This document shows, piece after piece, positions 10,771-23,303 of a DNA stretch of 64,000 nt. Below the pieces are notes generated by a model. The model saw only the letters and a program-made list of their open reading frames with translations, was not told the origin of the DNA and did no database searches. The position numbers were made by a program, and so were the translations under genes. The stretch's first letter is position 1. Every line of letters starts with the position of its first letter. Origin of the DNA: Corydoras sp. C115 (taxonomy: Eukaryota > Chordata > Actinopteri > Siluriformes > Callichthyidae); contig JAFMOC010000003.1 of assembly GCA_019802505.1 (NCBI GenBank), positions 5,214,501 to 5,278,500 of the forward strand, given 5' to 3'.

Positions 10771-12939
10771 TAATCTACACAGATTCTAGATTTCCATGTT
10801 TTTTCCATCAACATAATAGCCAGTTACAATGAGTATTGTAGTTTGTAGTAGTGGCTTTCAATGTGGCTATAATAGCAGCTTATAGCACATATGAACAGTT
10901 TAGAAAATCAAAGTATGACCTAAATGTAAGCAGAGTTAAAGCCCAGGTTTTCAGTTCATATATATTTTTCAAGAACATAGCTCAAGTTCTGCTCAGTTGT
11001 GGAAGAATCTAATAATAACAGTTATTTTACTGATACCTACTTATAAAACATTAAAAGATCAAGTGGAATCATGACCGTAGACCATCATTTGGACTTATTA
11101 TTAAAAGCAATATTTTAAACTTTTTAGCACTTGTTTTGTCCTTACCAGAGTGCAGAAACTGCACAAATGATCTCTGTACTCTGTTTATGCACTCTGGCAG
11201 CAGTCACAAGTGTGTTATGAATGTGCAAGGCACATGTGGTCCTGGTTTAAAGGAATGAGGTAAAAAAGCATCTGAGACCTTTCCTTCAGGGAATCCATGT
11301 CCTAGCAGCTGGTGTCTGTGACGTGCTGCCAACATTAAATAATGACGTCAAGTGCCACTGGGCGGGGGGAGAATGACATTCGGTTTCTAGGCTTGATTTA
11401 TCCAAGGTGGCGCATCAGGCCTTTGAGTTTTGGCATTGTGATATTGTGTTGTAGCAAGCAGCAGATGGCCAGATGAAATGGTTCAGCAGGGCAACTAATG
11501 CATAAACTGTGATCAAATTTCTTTTTTTACATTTGATACATGGCATGCCAAGTAATTTGGTTTAGTTTTTACAATTAATTTATTTTCTATTATACATTTC
11601 CCTATTAGTAGCCAGTTTTTATATGATAGCTAAATATTACATTTTTACAAAAATGTTTTACTGCCAGTGTCTGCGTGGGTTTCCTCAGGGTTCTCCGGTT
11701 TCCTCCCACAGTCCAAAAACATGGATCAAGTCAATTGAATTCTCTAAATTGCCCCATACAGAGTGTGTTTCTGTGTGTGTCTGTGTGAGTAAGTGTGTGC
11801 CCAGCGATAGATTGGCGCCCTGTCCTGGGTGTATCTGCCCAGTGCCTGAAACCTTCTTCCTTGGATGGGCATGGGGAACCCCCTCGCAACCCTAATTGGG
11901 GTTAAAGTGGAAGATAATGGATGGATGGATGTTTTACTGCATCAAATCCAGTTAAACAAACATAATTACACTGGTTTTAATGAAACATTTGTTCAGTTTC
12001 CATGGCAACCAAAAAATTCCTAAATTTCTAATTGGGATCAATGAAGTATCTAGCAATATAAAATGTATAGAAAGGCATACAATGTGATGTCATTTTGCAT
12101 AACATACCATCTATTTTCACCTTTTCCCCAGTGAAGATTGAGGGCATTTGCTTCCCTGTCTTTCACCTCGTTCCTCGTTACACTAAGACCACTTCTTATT
12201 GGCCACTCTTCTCGTTCCTTCTCTTTCTTTTGTCTCTAATTTCTCATTTCAGTAAAACCACCTGTCCCCTCAAGCCCATCCCCTCTCACCTCCTTTTGTC
12301 CAGTCTAAAATTCCTTGATCACACTCCCATTCCCAAATTATTTCAGGCTTGAGTCATACTCAAACAACCAATGCTGAACTCAAAAGCTACAGACCTGTAT
12401 ACTTATGGCACTTTCTGTCCAAAACACTTGACAGTTGAAAATGTATAGGATCCTGAATACAATACTAATCTAAAAAGCAGTACATTGCTATGGTTCTAAC
12501 TAAAAGATAGAATGGGATAATACTTACAGTTTTAGTTGTGTAAAATGGGTAACAAACAGTTAATGGCTACAATCAATGCAGATATTGGCTCTGCAAAGTA
12601 ATAAGGGGACTAAGTATCAGGGATTTTTTTTATTGGCATTTTTCTTAAAGCAAAAAATGTATGGAAAAATATTTGTTTTGGTTTAAGCCTGTAAAATCTT
12701 TTTATACGGGTTATGGCATTTAAGTCCAACTTATGTTACTCACAAGAATTAATGTCATGCTTTATCAATTCCCTGTGTCAAATTCTGCATGGTAGTCTTT
12801 TGGGACTTGCTTTACTTTACTTAGGATAGCTATTGTGTGGTCAGTGCTGTTACTTTAAACATAGTGAGGCTCTGTAATACTATTCTTATGTATTTTTAGA
12901 TGACATGTTATGCATACTCTGATGTCATAACTCTTGTTC
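10771..12939 (+). repeat. tandem duplication, copy 2 (long)
   Basis: It abuts copy 1 directly at the join ctcttgttc/taatctacac. It contains X (10771-10932), the middle segment (10933-12045) with a SINE at 11655-11930, and Y (12046-12939). It is therefore the more complete version of the duplicated unit. Either copy 1 lost the middle segment or copy 2 gained it; the filler in copy 1 favours loss. Confidence 0.9.
11655..11930 (+). repeat. tRNA-headed SINE, 5'-truncated
   Basis: A plus-strand copy that starts at the gtctgcgtgggtttcct region, so the tRNA head is missing. It runs through ggtttcctcccacagtcc and cctgtcctgggtgtat to a GGAT-type tail (gataatggatggatgg). It lies in the segment present only in copy 2 of the tandem duplication. 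Confidence 0.85.
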
Positions 12940-15900
12940 TCTGTTTTACCCTGTAGGTAATATTGTTCCCATCATCATGTGATGCACAAAGTGATTGTGC
13001 CTGCCGGGACCCAAATGCTCCAGAAAACAGGAAAGATGATCAGTTACACTCTTTGGGCTGAAAAAAACAGTGTGGTCATAAAACATCCAGCTACAGGCTG
13101 GATTCTCGCAAGACATTCTTCCAGATATGCTGCTTCACAAGTGTACCTCTCCTGTCCTGTTGCACTCCTTCATGTCAATGTGTCCACCTGTAATTGTCCA
13201 CCAAGTCTTTGGAAGGAAACTCTTTAAATGGAAAACAAAGAAGGGAGACAAACAGCCAGGTTTGGGTAAGAAGTTATCATCACTACTGCAGAAGGAACCA
13301 TCTTTTGTCATCACTCTGGAATAAAAAGCAAATGAGAACAGTTTTGTTAGCATGTCTATCTGTGCCAGCTTCTTCATGTCCATGTAGCTCAGAATTCCAG
13401 TGTTTGGATTAAAAGTGAAGGAAGTATTTTTTTGCTAAAATTACCAAGTTACATTTGAGCAGATGAGGTTTTATCTTTTGCTCAGTTCCAAATAGAACAA
13501 CATACTGCATGTTTCTATGTGGATATGTCAATGCAGCTGAAGCAATGTGACAGAGATGTGTGATTCAAAATGAAGTATAATACAGTTAATCCCGAGTCAA
13601 ATTTGGGATAATTTAATTGCAGTGTGCCAACATTTGCTAGAATAATAAAAAAAATGTACATAAGAAAAAAAATCTATGTAAATACAGTATTATGTGAAAG
13701 TTTTCATACCTCTGATTATTAAAATTATGTTTTGTTCAATTTTTATGTCAGTAATATAATCCATTCTCATTTGAGGATACAACTGACATTCTGCTGCATA
13801 CCAATCTTCATTTAACTTAACTTAAATTTAAACTATTTTATTTGATTAATTTTATTTATTAGGAGAAAAAACACAATTTGCAATTACTTTTGTACAGTCC
13901 ACATTTTATGTATTTATTTTTGAACGTTACATTCAGCAAATTAACAGTAATTGTGGAATAAAATGTACAGAAGTTTGTTGGCTGCATTAAATAATTTATT
14001 TTAACAAAGAAAATCGGGGTGTCCAAACTTTTCCATAAAACTGTATGTCTCGCACATTAAAACTGTGTTGCAACAACAGCTCATAATCCTTTGTTTTGGT
14101 ATCAAAAATGGGGATGTGTGTGATTGTGGTAAATTGTTGTAATTTAATTAAAGTGGTATGTGTGTGACTGAACTTGTACATCAAGGCCTGACTTGGAATC
14201 AACATTACAATTTAAACATATAATGCTTAATGGCATTGGGGTCAAACCTATGTGGTAGTTCTTGATGGCATACTCAAATCATAACTTAAGGAACCTCGCT
14301 TTTTGAACACAAAGACACAGTCATGGAGAGACAGAATGGGGTTTTTCCCATACTTTAACTACAATTTAGAAACATTTAGCTAGTCTTTGGACATGCAGTC
14401 ATGTGGCTTTAACCCATTGTTCTAACTCATTGTTCAGGAACTAAGACATCTAGAATAAATGCTGGAAAATATATTTACAGACTTTTAACCAAGTAGTATC
14501 TAAATATAAAAAATAATAATTAAAAACATAAAAATTCTGACTCAAAATTAAAGAGAAATCCAAGTAGGAACCTTATGGATTTATATAAATGATAGTAAGA
14601 AATAGGCTGTTATTGCAAATGTTACACTGAATATTAATAGGTGACACTTGTCTATCTAACATTAATACCACTCTTTACAATCCATAAACAGTAACTACTT
14701 TAGAACTAGTAACCTAAAAAAAGAATAGGGCATTAATGTTGAATGTGGTCCTCTTATGCTCCTGAAACAAACAAAAAATTTGTAGTGTTGTGTATACTAA
14801 AATGCTTCTTAGCTTAAATCAGTTGTAGACAGTTGTGTAAGTGATTTGTCAATTTATTGAGTCACTATTCTGAGAAGTCGCTAAAGACAATCATGCCACA
14901 GTCAGAATAAACAATCTAACGTTTCTTTCATGATGGTTGAGTGAATATGAGCTGTGTCTGCATGATTTTATGAATTATATGTGATTAGTGATTAATGATT
15001 AGTGTAGGTTACTGGTGTTACTATCTATACATTTTAAGGTAATATAATGAGTAGAGGTGTTCGGGATCATTTCATTTAGTATTCCAATTTGACCCCTTTC
15101 CCCACTCTTTTAGTTTTTTGCTTTCACCATATTTATTTAAGCTCACAACACCAATATTTCTTTATTGATACTGCATATGTACTATCAATTTTACAACCTT
15201 CTATAAATTCGGAGCCCTGCAATCATTTTTCAACACTGCTCTTTAAATGATATTACCACGATTGCACATTAACAACAAATATTATACTTGCACCATTATA
15301 CCTGGTTGATATTGTAAATAATATTATACTTGCACCATTATACCTGGTTGATATTGTAAATAATATAAGGGGGTTAACATAATGATCATATTTAAAAATA
15401 TTTTAAAATAAATGCTAATATATTAATTAACTTTGTGGCCAGGATCTATTAAATTATGTAGCCATGTGCTAATTATTGAGTTTAATCTGCAGACGTGACC
15501 CCAGTTCCAAAAAAAATTATATATTTAAATGATATTTGAGGTGAATTGCTTTGTTGATTTCTAGACAGGCCGTTTTTTTAACACCACTCTTTAACACTAA
15601 AATATGGTACCTGACTACGGCATGAGTGAAAGACAGCAGCAAATACAGTAAACTCCCTGACAATGCCCATGCTTTTGAAATGTAATGTCAGAGAAGCTTA
15701 TTTAAGTTCCCAGAAAACTTTGAATTCATGTGTTCAAATCCTGAAGAGCACCGCTGTAAGCACTGTACTGCATTTAGGCACAGAATCTGCAAAAAAAGTG
15801 ATTATAAAATATATTGTTGATAATATTGTCATTGATTCACCAGACTGAGGTGAATGTGGTTGTATATAGAGGTATATTAAGAGAATTGTTTTTGTCATGC

Positions 15901-18055
15901 TTTTATTCTAAACGAAATTCTGCATATCTTCCATCTATATTTCTATAAAAGCAAAAATGGAACAAAAAAATATATCAGAGTTATCATTTTAAGTATTGTT
16001 AATCAGTATTGTATCATACTGACCTCAGTTAATGCACTTTTGATTAGCCATTAAGAGAAAAACCTTTTAGAGAAGCTGCTGTTCTAAGAGAATTTTGAAA
16101 ACTCTGTATGGTATTGTGATATTCTTACCCTCTCTTTGTGCTTGTTGTCATTTGCCATCATTTCTTAGATCTCACTCAGTAATGATGAGCTGTTCAATAA
16201 GAGATCAGACAAATTTGTCTATTGTACATTGTGTTTAATACAAACAAATCTGTAGAGTTAGCAAAACTGGCTTTAATGTGTGTACTGTTTGAGACAGATT
16301 GTATTTGTAACTGTTCAATGTTTTATTTTTGGTAACTTTATGCATTGTTCATTTTTCAAAGTAGGCAGATTAAGACAGAAAGACAGATTAGGGATTTTGG
16401 CATGAACGATATCAACTGTTATGAAATCCTATGAAAGATCACATGTTGGATTAAAACATTTACTGACATCTGATATTAAACATTATTACCATTTAGTGTA
16501 TATGTCAGATAGATGACTCTGTTGCTATGTTGTGATATCATAATTCTGACATGACATCATAAGGATGACAAAGAAATCCTGTGTGCTATTATGAGTCATG
16601 ACTGTGTTTATCTGGTGTTATACCTGTGTCACCTTACTGTTACTCGCCATTCATCTGTGTCAGTTCTGGTTCTACATTTTACAATTTCATTAACATAAAA
16701 CTAAATGATTGCCTGTTTCCAATAATGTGCCATAAAATATTACATATCAATAACTAGAATGTGACAAGATGGTAGTAGAATGTAAATATTTTCGAACGTT
16801 ATTGTCACATGAAAGAATACCATGAAAACATTGTATTATAACTTTACTATAATTGTATGGTCAGTTAAGATCCATTTTTTTATACTATAAGTTATGTTAT
16901 ACTATTATTTTGATTTTGATTTTTTCACCACTTTACCATTATAAAGACCTATGTACATTAGACCTAAACCATTTAGGCATGGGCTGTCAGGTGATCTTAG
17001 ACACAAAAGCTTAATAACATTTGCCCTTGTTTGATAAGCATGCTACATCAAGATGTACAAATGCAATTGTACCCCAATGTTCCAGACTGTTTTAAATTCA
17101 AATAGAACCTCCCTGGGTGTGCTGACTGGAATGCCACATATTTATACAATGTACTAGTAAAATATAAATGGTAATGCAATGGTGATGTTAATGTGACACA
17201 GGTTGTATCACTCTTACCAGCCTATGACATGTAAGGCAGGGTTATGTCAGTCATATGATACAGAATTAGTCATATGATACAGTGAATAACCACCATCTGA
17301 TGTGTTATTTTATAGTTTTACACCATTACTCTCTATGAGATGTTTACTGCTTTAAAAGTGGGACTTTGTGGCATTTACATGTTGAATATTATAAACTGTC
17401 CCTCAGTTAACATCAGGTCAGCATCTCAAAGAGCTTGATATTTAGCTTTGTCTCCATCTTTTCTTGCAGTAACCAACATTGTACTCCTAACACAGGTTCT
17501 GGTTGATTTTTCATTTTTCTCAGCTTTTATCATCTCCAAAGGGCACTACGTCTCAAGCCATACATGTGTGTTGACATTTCCCATAGGATGCTTGACTGCT
17601 AAGCTCTGCTGTACACACACCAAGGGATCTTTCTCTGTACCTCATGCCTGTAATGTTTGCTGCTTTTATTTGATTTCCCCTTTTTTCCCCTTGAATATCT
17701 TAATTATTTGTGTCTTTCAGTGACATTATGTACATAGCAGGATTATTTATTAAGTGTTATACTTCTTTAAGTTATGTTCATGTAAGTTATTTTTACATTG
17801 ATTGCATAAACATAAAAACACATTTGATGGCTGTGTGTGGTTTTTTTTTATGCGTGTTACTGTACTAGATTGAAATGGTAAAGTGAAATAGTCTGGGTCA
17901 AACCATTTTCACATTGCAAAAAAAATATTACATTTATTGTCGGATTTATGTCTAAACACTAATGTGAATGAGGTAATCACACGATTTACTGTTAGTTTAA
18001 TCCATCCCATCCATTATCTTTGCTTTATCAGATCTGAAGTGCAGACATAGGCAGT
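12940..18055. other. long non-coding stretch
   Basis: Five kilobases of AT-rich sequence with only short chance frames and many stops on both strands. I found no splice-bounded conserved exon, terminal repeat or transposase signature. The only clear structure is a 42-bp tandem pair at 15278-15361. Confidence 0.5.
15278..15361 (+). repeat. 42-bp tandem duplication, two units
   Basis: The unit beginning aatattatacttgcaccatt occurs twice in direct succession with no mismatch that I can see. Confidence 0.9.
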
Positions 18056-18175
18056 CATAAGGCAGTCATTTGTTTGTGGTTAAGGAAGCAGGCTTGTGAC
18101 TTATTGGTCCCCGGTTTGATTCCCGGTCCCAACACGTACCATGGCTGAAGTGCCCTTTTATCACTATTAAAGAAT
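18056..18175 (+). repeat. tRNA-like SINE head fragment
   Basis: Contains gtggttaaggaagcaggctt and ggtttgattcccggtccc, resembling the A- and B-box spacing of fish tRNA-derived SINEs, followed by gctgaagtgcccttt. It is short and degraded, with no tail or flanking duplication seen. Confidence 0.5.
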
Positions 18176-18705
18176 TTACATATAGATGCCTGATATTGTC
18201 TCATTTAAATAAATGCATTTCCCAGCAAAGCATTATGTAATTTTATAAAGGATTTATCACTCACAATAAGCACCAACAATATAATGGACAAAATGTTTGC
18301 AAAATTTTCAAGAGCAACATTCATTCATAACAAAACTGTCCATAAAAATACCTAAACGCTTATACCCAATTATTGTTATTTTATGACATTTTATCTGTCC
18401 ATTTGCTTAAACACAAATTCACACACTATGTAAAATCTACTTTACATTTTGTACTGTAAGAGGAAACCAGTGCTCTCAGAGGAAATCTGTGTAGACAGGC
18501 AAACTTCACACAGGAGGAACCCAGAATGCTCTTACATAAATACTTACACTATGTGGGGGCCTCAGCAAAGCGAAAATACACATTTAGTACCTATAGGACA
18601 TACAGGGTAAGCACACAAATCACAGATCGAATAGAACGTTATTGCAATATTCTTATAAATTAGTGGTTACATTTAAAGAAAAAAAGCCAATCCAACATTG
18701 AAACA

Positions 18706-19003
18706 GTCATTCATTCATTATCTTCTGCTTAATCCTCTACTAGGGCCAGGGCCAATCTAGGGGAGAATGTTTCGGGCGCTGGGCAGATACACCCAGGACA
18801 GGGCACCAAACTATCGCTGGGCACATTCACTCACACAGACACACACAAACACACATTACATGGGGCAATTTAGAACATTCAATTTACCTTGTGTTACCTT
18901 GTTTTTGGACTTCGGGAGTAAAACGTAGAACCCGGAGGAAACCCTCGCTGACACTCAGAGAACATGGAAATTCCATCCAGATTAGGGTTCAATCCTGGAT
19001 CCC
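18706..19003 (-). repeat. tRNA-headed SINE, diverged copy
   Basis: Minus orientation. The GAAT-type tail is on the left (cattcattcattatcttctg), followed by ggggagaatgtttcgggcgc, tggggcaatttaga and acccggaggaaaccc. The head is cut short around the B-box (gttcaatcctggatccc). It is more diverged than the copies at 7695 and 28859. Confidence 0.8.
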
Positions 19004-19073
19004 TTTTTAAACTTTTATTGTACACCTATTTAAAATCTAAGACTGTGTTTGTGCTCACCCTGTATGACAAATA

Positions 19074-19285
19074 CACTGTGTGCAGAATTATTAGGCAAGT
19101 TGTATTTGAGAGGATTCTTTTTATTATTGAACAACAACTGTTCTCAATGAACCCAAAAGACTCATAAATATCAAAGCTTAATATTTTTGGAAGTTGGAGT
19201 GGGTTTGTTTTAGATTTGCCTATTTTAGGAGAATATGTGTTTGTGCAGGTATCTATTACTGTGCAGAATTATTAGGCAACTTAAT
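19074..19285 (+). repeat. left inverted repeat of Tc1 with internal direct repeat
   Basis: The outer motif begins at 19074 and the inner copy lies at ~19259-19283. Both carry tgcagaattattaggcaa, the presumed transposase-binding core. Confidence 0.85.
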
Positions 19286-19509
19286 AAAAACCAAATATAT
19301 ACCAATCTCACTTGTTTATTTTCACCAGGTAAACCAATATAACAACAGAAAATTTAGAAATAAACATTCTGACATTCAAAAACAAAAACAAATCAGTGAC
19401 CAATAGAGCCACCTTTCCTTACGATGACACTCAAAAGCCTTCCATCCATAGATTCTGTCAGTTGCTTGATCTGTTTATGATCCACATTGCGTGCAGCAGC
19501 CACCACAGC

Positions 19510-20271
19510 CTACCAGACACTGTTCAGAGAGCTGCACTGTTTTCCCTCCCTGTAGATCTCACTTTTTATTAGGTACCACAGGTTCTCTATGGGGTTCAGA
19601 TCAGGTGAACAAGGGGGCCATGTCATTATTTTTTCTTCTTTTAGACCTTTACTGGCCAGCCATGGTGTGGAGTATTTGGATGCATGTGATGGAGCATTGT
19701 CCTGCATGAAAATCATGTTTTTCTTGTTTTCTTCCTGTACCACTGCTTAAAGAAGGTGTCTTCCAGAAACTGGCAGTAGGTCTGGGAATTGAGCTTCACT
19801 CCATCCTCAACCCGAAAAGGTCCCACAAGTTCATCTTTGATTATACCAGCCCATACCAGCTTGCTGGCGTCTGAGTCAGAGTGGAGCTATCTGCCCTTTA
19901 CTGATCCAGCTCGGGCCCATACATCTGGCAGATCAAGTTACTCTAATTTCATCAGTCAATACAACCTTTGAAAAATCAGTCTTAAGATATTTCTTGGCCC
20001 TGTCTTGACGTTTTATCTTATGTTTCTTGTTCAAAGGTGGTCGTTTTTCAGCCTTCTTGGCCATGTCTCTGAGTATCATACACCTTGTGCTTTTTGATAC
20101 TCCAGTAACGTTGCAGCTCTGAAATATGGCTAAACTGGTGGCTAATGGCATCTTGGCAGCTTCATGCTTGATTTCCCTCAATTCATGGGCAGTTATTTTG
20201 CACCTTTTTTTTCCAACACGTTTCTTGTGACCCTGTTGGCTATTTGCCATAAAACATTGTTCGGTGATCAC
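19510..20271 (-). pseudogene. Tc1-type DDE transposase, frameshifted
   Basis: Read on the minus strand, 20271-19933 gives the N-terminal DNA-binding part (AHELREIKHEAAK, GVSKSTRC) up to the first catalytic aspartate in VVLTDEIRVT. The middle part (GIIKDELVGPFRVEDGVKLN) lies in another frame around 19860-19715. The C-terminal part is back in the first frame (IFMQDNAPSHASK, WPPCSPDLNPIENLW), with the second D and the E of the triad. At least two frameshifts separate the pieces, so no intact enzyme is encoded. Motif order and spacing fit a ~340-residue Tc1 transposase. Confidence 0.9.
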
Positions 20272-20384
20272 GCTTCAAAATTTTGGCAATTTTAAGACTG
20301 TTGCATCCCTCTGCAAGACATCTCACAATTTTGGACTTTTAAGAATCTGTTAAATCTCTCTTCTGACCCATTTTGCCAAAGGAA

Positions 20385-20590
20385 AGAAAGTTGCCTAATA
20401 ATTACACACACCTTATATAGGGTGTTGATGTCATTAGACCACACCCCTCCTTATTACAGAGATGCACATCACCAGATTTACTTAATTGGTAGTTGTCTTT
20501 CAGGCCTATACAGCATTGGAGTAGGACAACATGTATAAAAAGAATGATGTGATCAAAATACTCATTTGCCTAATAATTCTGCACACACTG
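20385..20590 (-). repeat. right inverted repeat of Tc1 with internal direct repeat
   Basis: The inner copy agttgcctaataatt lies at ~20389-20403 and the outer copy gcctaataattctgcacac ends at 20590 beside the target TA. Confidence 0.85.
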
Positions 20591-20600
20591 TAGATAAATA

Positions 20601-20624
20601 CACACACACACACACACACACACA
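20601..20624 (+). repeat. (CA)12 microsatellite
   Basis: A pure CA dinucleotide run directly beside the right end of the Tc1 element. Confidence 0.9.
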
Positions 20625-20981
20625 GAAAATCAGTTGTTTTAATTATTGAAATTGCACTCTCCACAGTAATTTAACTTGTATGTTAACATAAGAATTTACC
20701 TCATTATTAGACCTCATGTTGGCATTAGATTTAATATGAAAAAAATAATCCAATTAATTCAAACCTGTCAGTGTTTTTTTCCTGTCTTGGGTCTAAGGTC
20801 TAAGTTTTGCCGTCATGCTTCTGTAAAGGAAAATAAACACTAGCAAGCAGGAAGAAGATGACGAACAGCAGCACTATGTTTAAAGACACTGGTGAGGGCA
20901 GCACAAGTGGCATGAGTGGGTATTTTGCTCCCGTTGGCTTGTGCGCTGTTTATCCAGGTGTCTGACACATGCGCGCGCATG

Positions 20982-20984
<3 letters not shown>

Positions 20985-21069
<85 letters not shown>
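20985..21069 (+). repeat. long (CA)n microsatellite
   Basis: About 85 bp of uninterrupted CA preceded by gcgcgcgcatgcat, a purine-pyrimidine alternating stretch able to form Z-DNA. It is likely highly polymorphic. Reading frames across it are artefacts. Confidence 0.95.
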
Positions 21070-21071
<2 letters not shown>

Positions 21072-21999
21072 GACAATTGCTGCATTAGTCATAGTTTCTT
21101 TTCAGAACTTCTCAATCTTTAAAATTGCAACACAATCACCTCTTTGTTATTACCTTTTTTATTAATTACAGGACTAATCCTGTGAATTTATAATTAAATA
21201 ATTAAATAATTTTAAGTACTTAATGAAGTACTTAAGTGGTGTGCCCAAATAAATGTTTAATATTTAGAATCCCATAATTTTTGTCTATTGTTTAAACATT
21301 CAAATTATTTAACCAACTGCAGGTTTAGGAAAGTGGACTTACATTAATAGGAATCACAATAAAAACCTATATAGTATGAGATACATACTTTTTGAGAAAA
21401 GTGTTAAACAAAGGAAAATGAAACTCAAACTTTCGAACCCGGTTTTATCCAGCCTACTTTAAAAGGTTCCAGAAAAAAAAAAAAAATCTTTACAGTGATG
21501 CCAGAAAAGAATCACTTTTGGTTTTCTAAATCTATCCCTTTGATGAAAAGTTCCTTAATCTTAACAGTGCCAGAAAGAATTAAATGATCATTTATCACCA
21601 TAAATGAAGACCATATGTAGACCACATTTTGTAGTGATAAATAGTTATTTAGCTCATATTCATTCTTCATGACTTGATTTATCACTCACTTTTCATATCA
21701 CGTACAAATATGGGCTCCAATTTTGGCATCATATATGAAATTACAAAGGAACTATTGATAACTTCTGTCTGTGCACTACCTAAACATCGATGACGTAAGT
21801 GTGACCTGAACTGACACATTGTTCAGATGTTTAAAGTGCAACAATCAAAAAAAGATGGCCAAAAATATGTGTATTCCACTGAAAAGACCACATATCTTTT
21901 TTTACTGCAAAAGTGACATTTTAAAATGAGTAATTCTGGTATTAAGTTTTTTCATTATTTTAAATATTGTACAATTAATGTAAATACAGATCAATATAA
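21070..21999. other. non-coding stretch
   Basis: AT-rich sequence with a short A run near 21472-21486. No exon or repeat family recognised. Confidence 0.45.
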
Positions 22000-22650
22000 A
22001 CAGCAATCCAATTCCTGAAGATCACTAAGATGGTATCCCATTGCTTAGTGATCAATGTTCAAAATCTGACTAGATTATGTCACAGAATCCATAGATTAGT
22101 TTAATAATAATTTTGTATTACTCTTATTGTATTATTGTCATTTTAAATAAACATATCTATTAATCAAAATGTTTTTCATTATAGTGTGTTTGTAACCATT
22201 TTATTAATGCAATAAGGCATGAGAAGGCATTAATTATTGCAAAAATCAGGTGTAACAGATTCTGATATGAATTGGGCCCAATTCACCCTTGCTTACCTCG
22301 GAAAGAACGGCTGCGCATAGGAAGCGCAGAGCCGAAGCGCCCAAATGCGCTGAACAGAGCCAGGCACAAAGAGGTAGCAGCAAGAGTTTATTAAAGGTGT
22401 AGTGACAACAAAAACATAGAGGTAACGAAACACAAGCTGACATGAGTAACTACGTGCACAGAGGAAGGGGAACACAGGGACAAAATACACACACACCCGA
22501 CCACTTGCACAAAAACAAACCAATGAACAAAAAATTAACTTAAATGGTGAACACGAACACAAGCTAATTAACTTTTAAAAAAAACACCTCTTTCAATTGA
22601 TTTATTTATAATAATACATATCCTCTCATGCCTTATTGCTTCATTATCCT
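22000..22650 (+). mobile_element. MITE-like fold-back DNA element, interrupted
   Basis: The left arm (to ~22250) contains gtttgtaaccattttatt, gcaataaggcatgaga and ends in aggtgtaac. The right arm from ~22582 (acacctctttcaatt, ctcatgccttattgctt) is its inverse, so the two arms form a palindromic element. It is homologous to the copies at 58300-58640 and, on the minus strand, 53590-53890, and its upstream flank from ~22000 also aligns with 58310-58450. The arms are separated by ~330 bp of unrelated LTR-like sequence. There is no coding capacity, and the transposase family is unknown. Confidence 0.7.
22251..22580 (-). mobile_element. LTR-like insertion inside the MITE (possible solo LTR)
   Basis: The composition is unlike the flanks, with a GC-rich block at 22270-22360. 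On the minus strand it has ATTGGTTTGTTTTTGTGCA, then a polyadenylation-like AATAAA, then the GC-rich block, ending GTTACA. That is the order of an LTR (U3-R-U5). Part of it (ttggtttgttt...gtgca) resembles the LTRs at 33057-34366. I could not find a target duplication, so the exact edges are approximate. Confidence 0.45.
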
Positions 22651-23258
22651 TTACTAAACCCCCTTTCTTCACCATATACTTTTTACCATATGATGCAGAT
22701 GCTCCATGTACTTTTATTTCACAACAGTAACAGTTGCGTTTCTCTGAAAGACTAAACATGACATATACATCGGTAAGTTCACCAGCAGTCTCAAACAATA
22801 TGCTTATAATATGCTCCAGTTCTTACAGTCTGGAAAAATAAATAATTAGCCAACAGCAATATTGTGGTCACCTGCTTTGTAGAACCAAAAGCCTTTGGCT
22901 TTGTGTAAAGTGTGTGTTAAGTGATGACAGGGATAAGAACATTAAAATGGAATTACTGCTCCCCCAAGCCTGTATTTTTCATAACCAACTGACTAAAGCA
23001 TTGTTTCATTCTTGAAACTGGAGGCATTAAACATTGTGGAAGATTTATTGATGCATGTTTGTACAGTAGGTCAATATTGGCGTATCCCAGGGCAAAATGC
23101 AGGGAAACTCCTTGGACACGTACACATGACAATTAAATATATCTAATTGAACTTACTTACTTTTCCCTGGGCGGTAACAAGAGCTTAGTGAAAAATCCCA
23201 CTCAGACAATACGATAACATGCAAACCACTCAATAACCAAACCCATAAAATGTTTGTA

Positions 23259-23303
<45 letters not shown>

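Larger units (their letters stand above)
19074..20590 (-). mobile_element. Tc1/mariner element with IR/DR ends
   Basis: A 1517-bp element flanked by TA (19072-19073 and 20591-20592). The outer ends are CACTGTGTGCAGAATTATT on the left and its inverse on the right (one mismatch). A second copy of the motif (ctgtgcagaattattaggc) lies about 185 bp inside the left end, and tgcctaataattacacac lies about 185 bp inside the right end. This gives the IR/DR layout known from Sleeping-Beauty-like Tc1 elements. The enclosed minus-strand transposase is frameshifted, so the copy looks non-autonomous although its ends are complete. Confidence 0.92.

Noticed and set aside
12979..13412. Possible exon near 13000-13400
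   Set aside because: Several overlapping short frames but no consistent splice sites or recognisable domain.
20840..21165. Frames of poly(CV) or poly(HT) peptide
   Set aside because: They are translations of the CA microsatellite and have no other coding support.
22568..22798. 76-codon minus-strand frame starting MFETAGELTDVY
   Set aside because: Overlaps a MITE arm and matches nothing I recognise.
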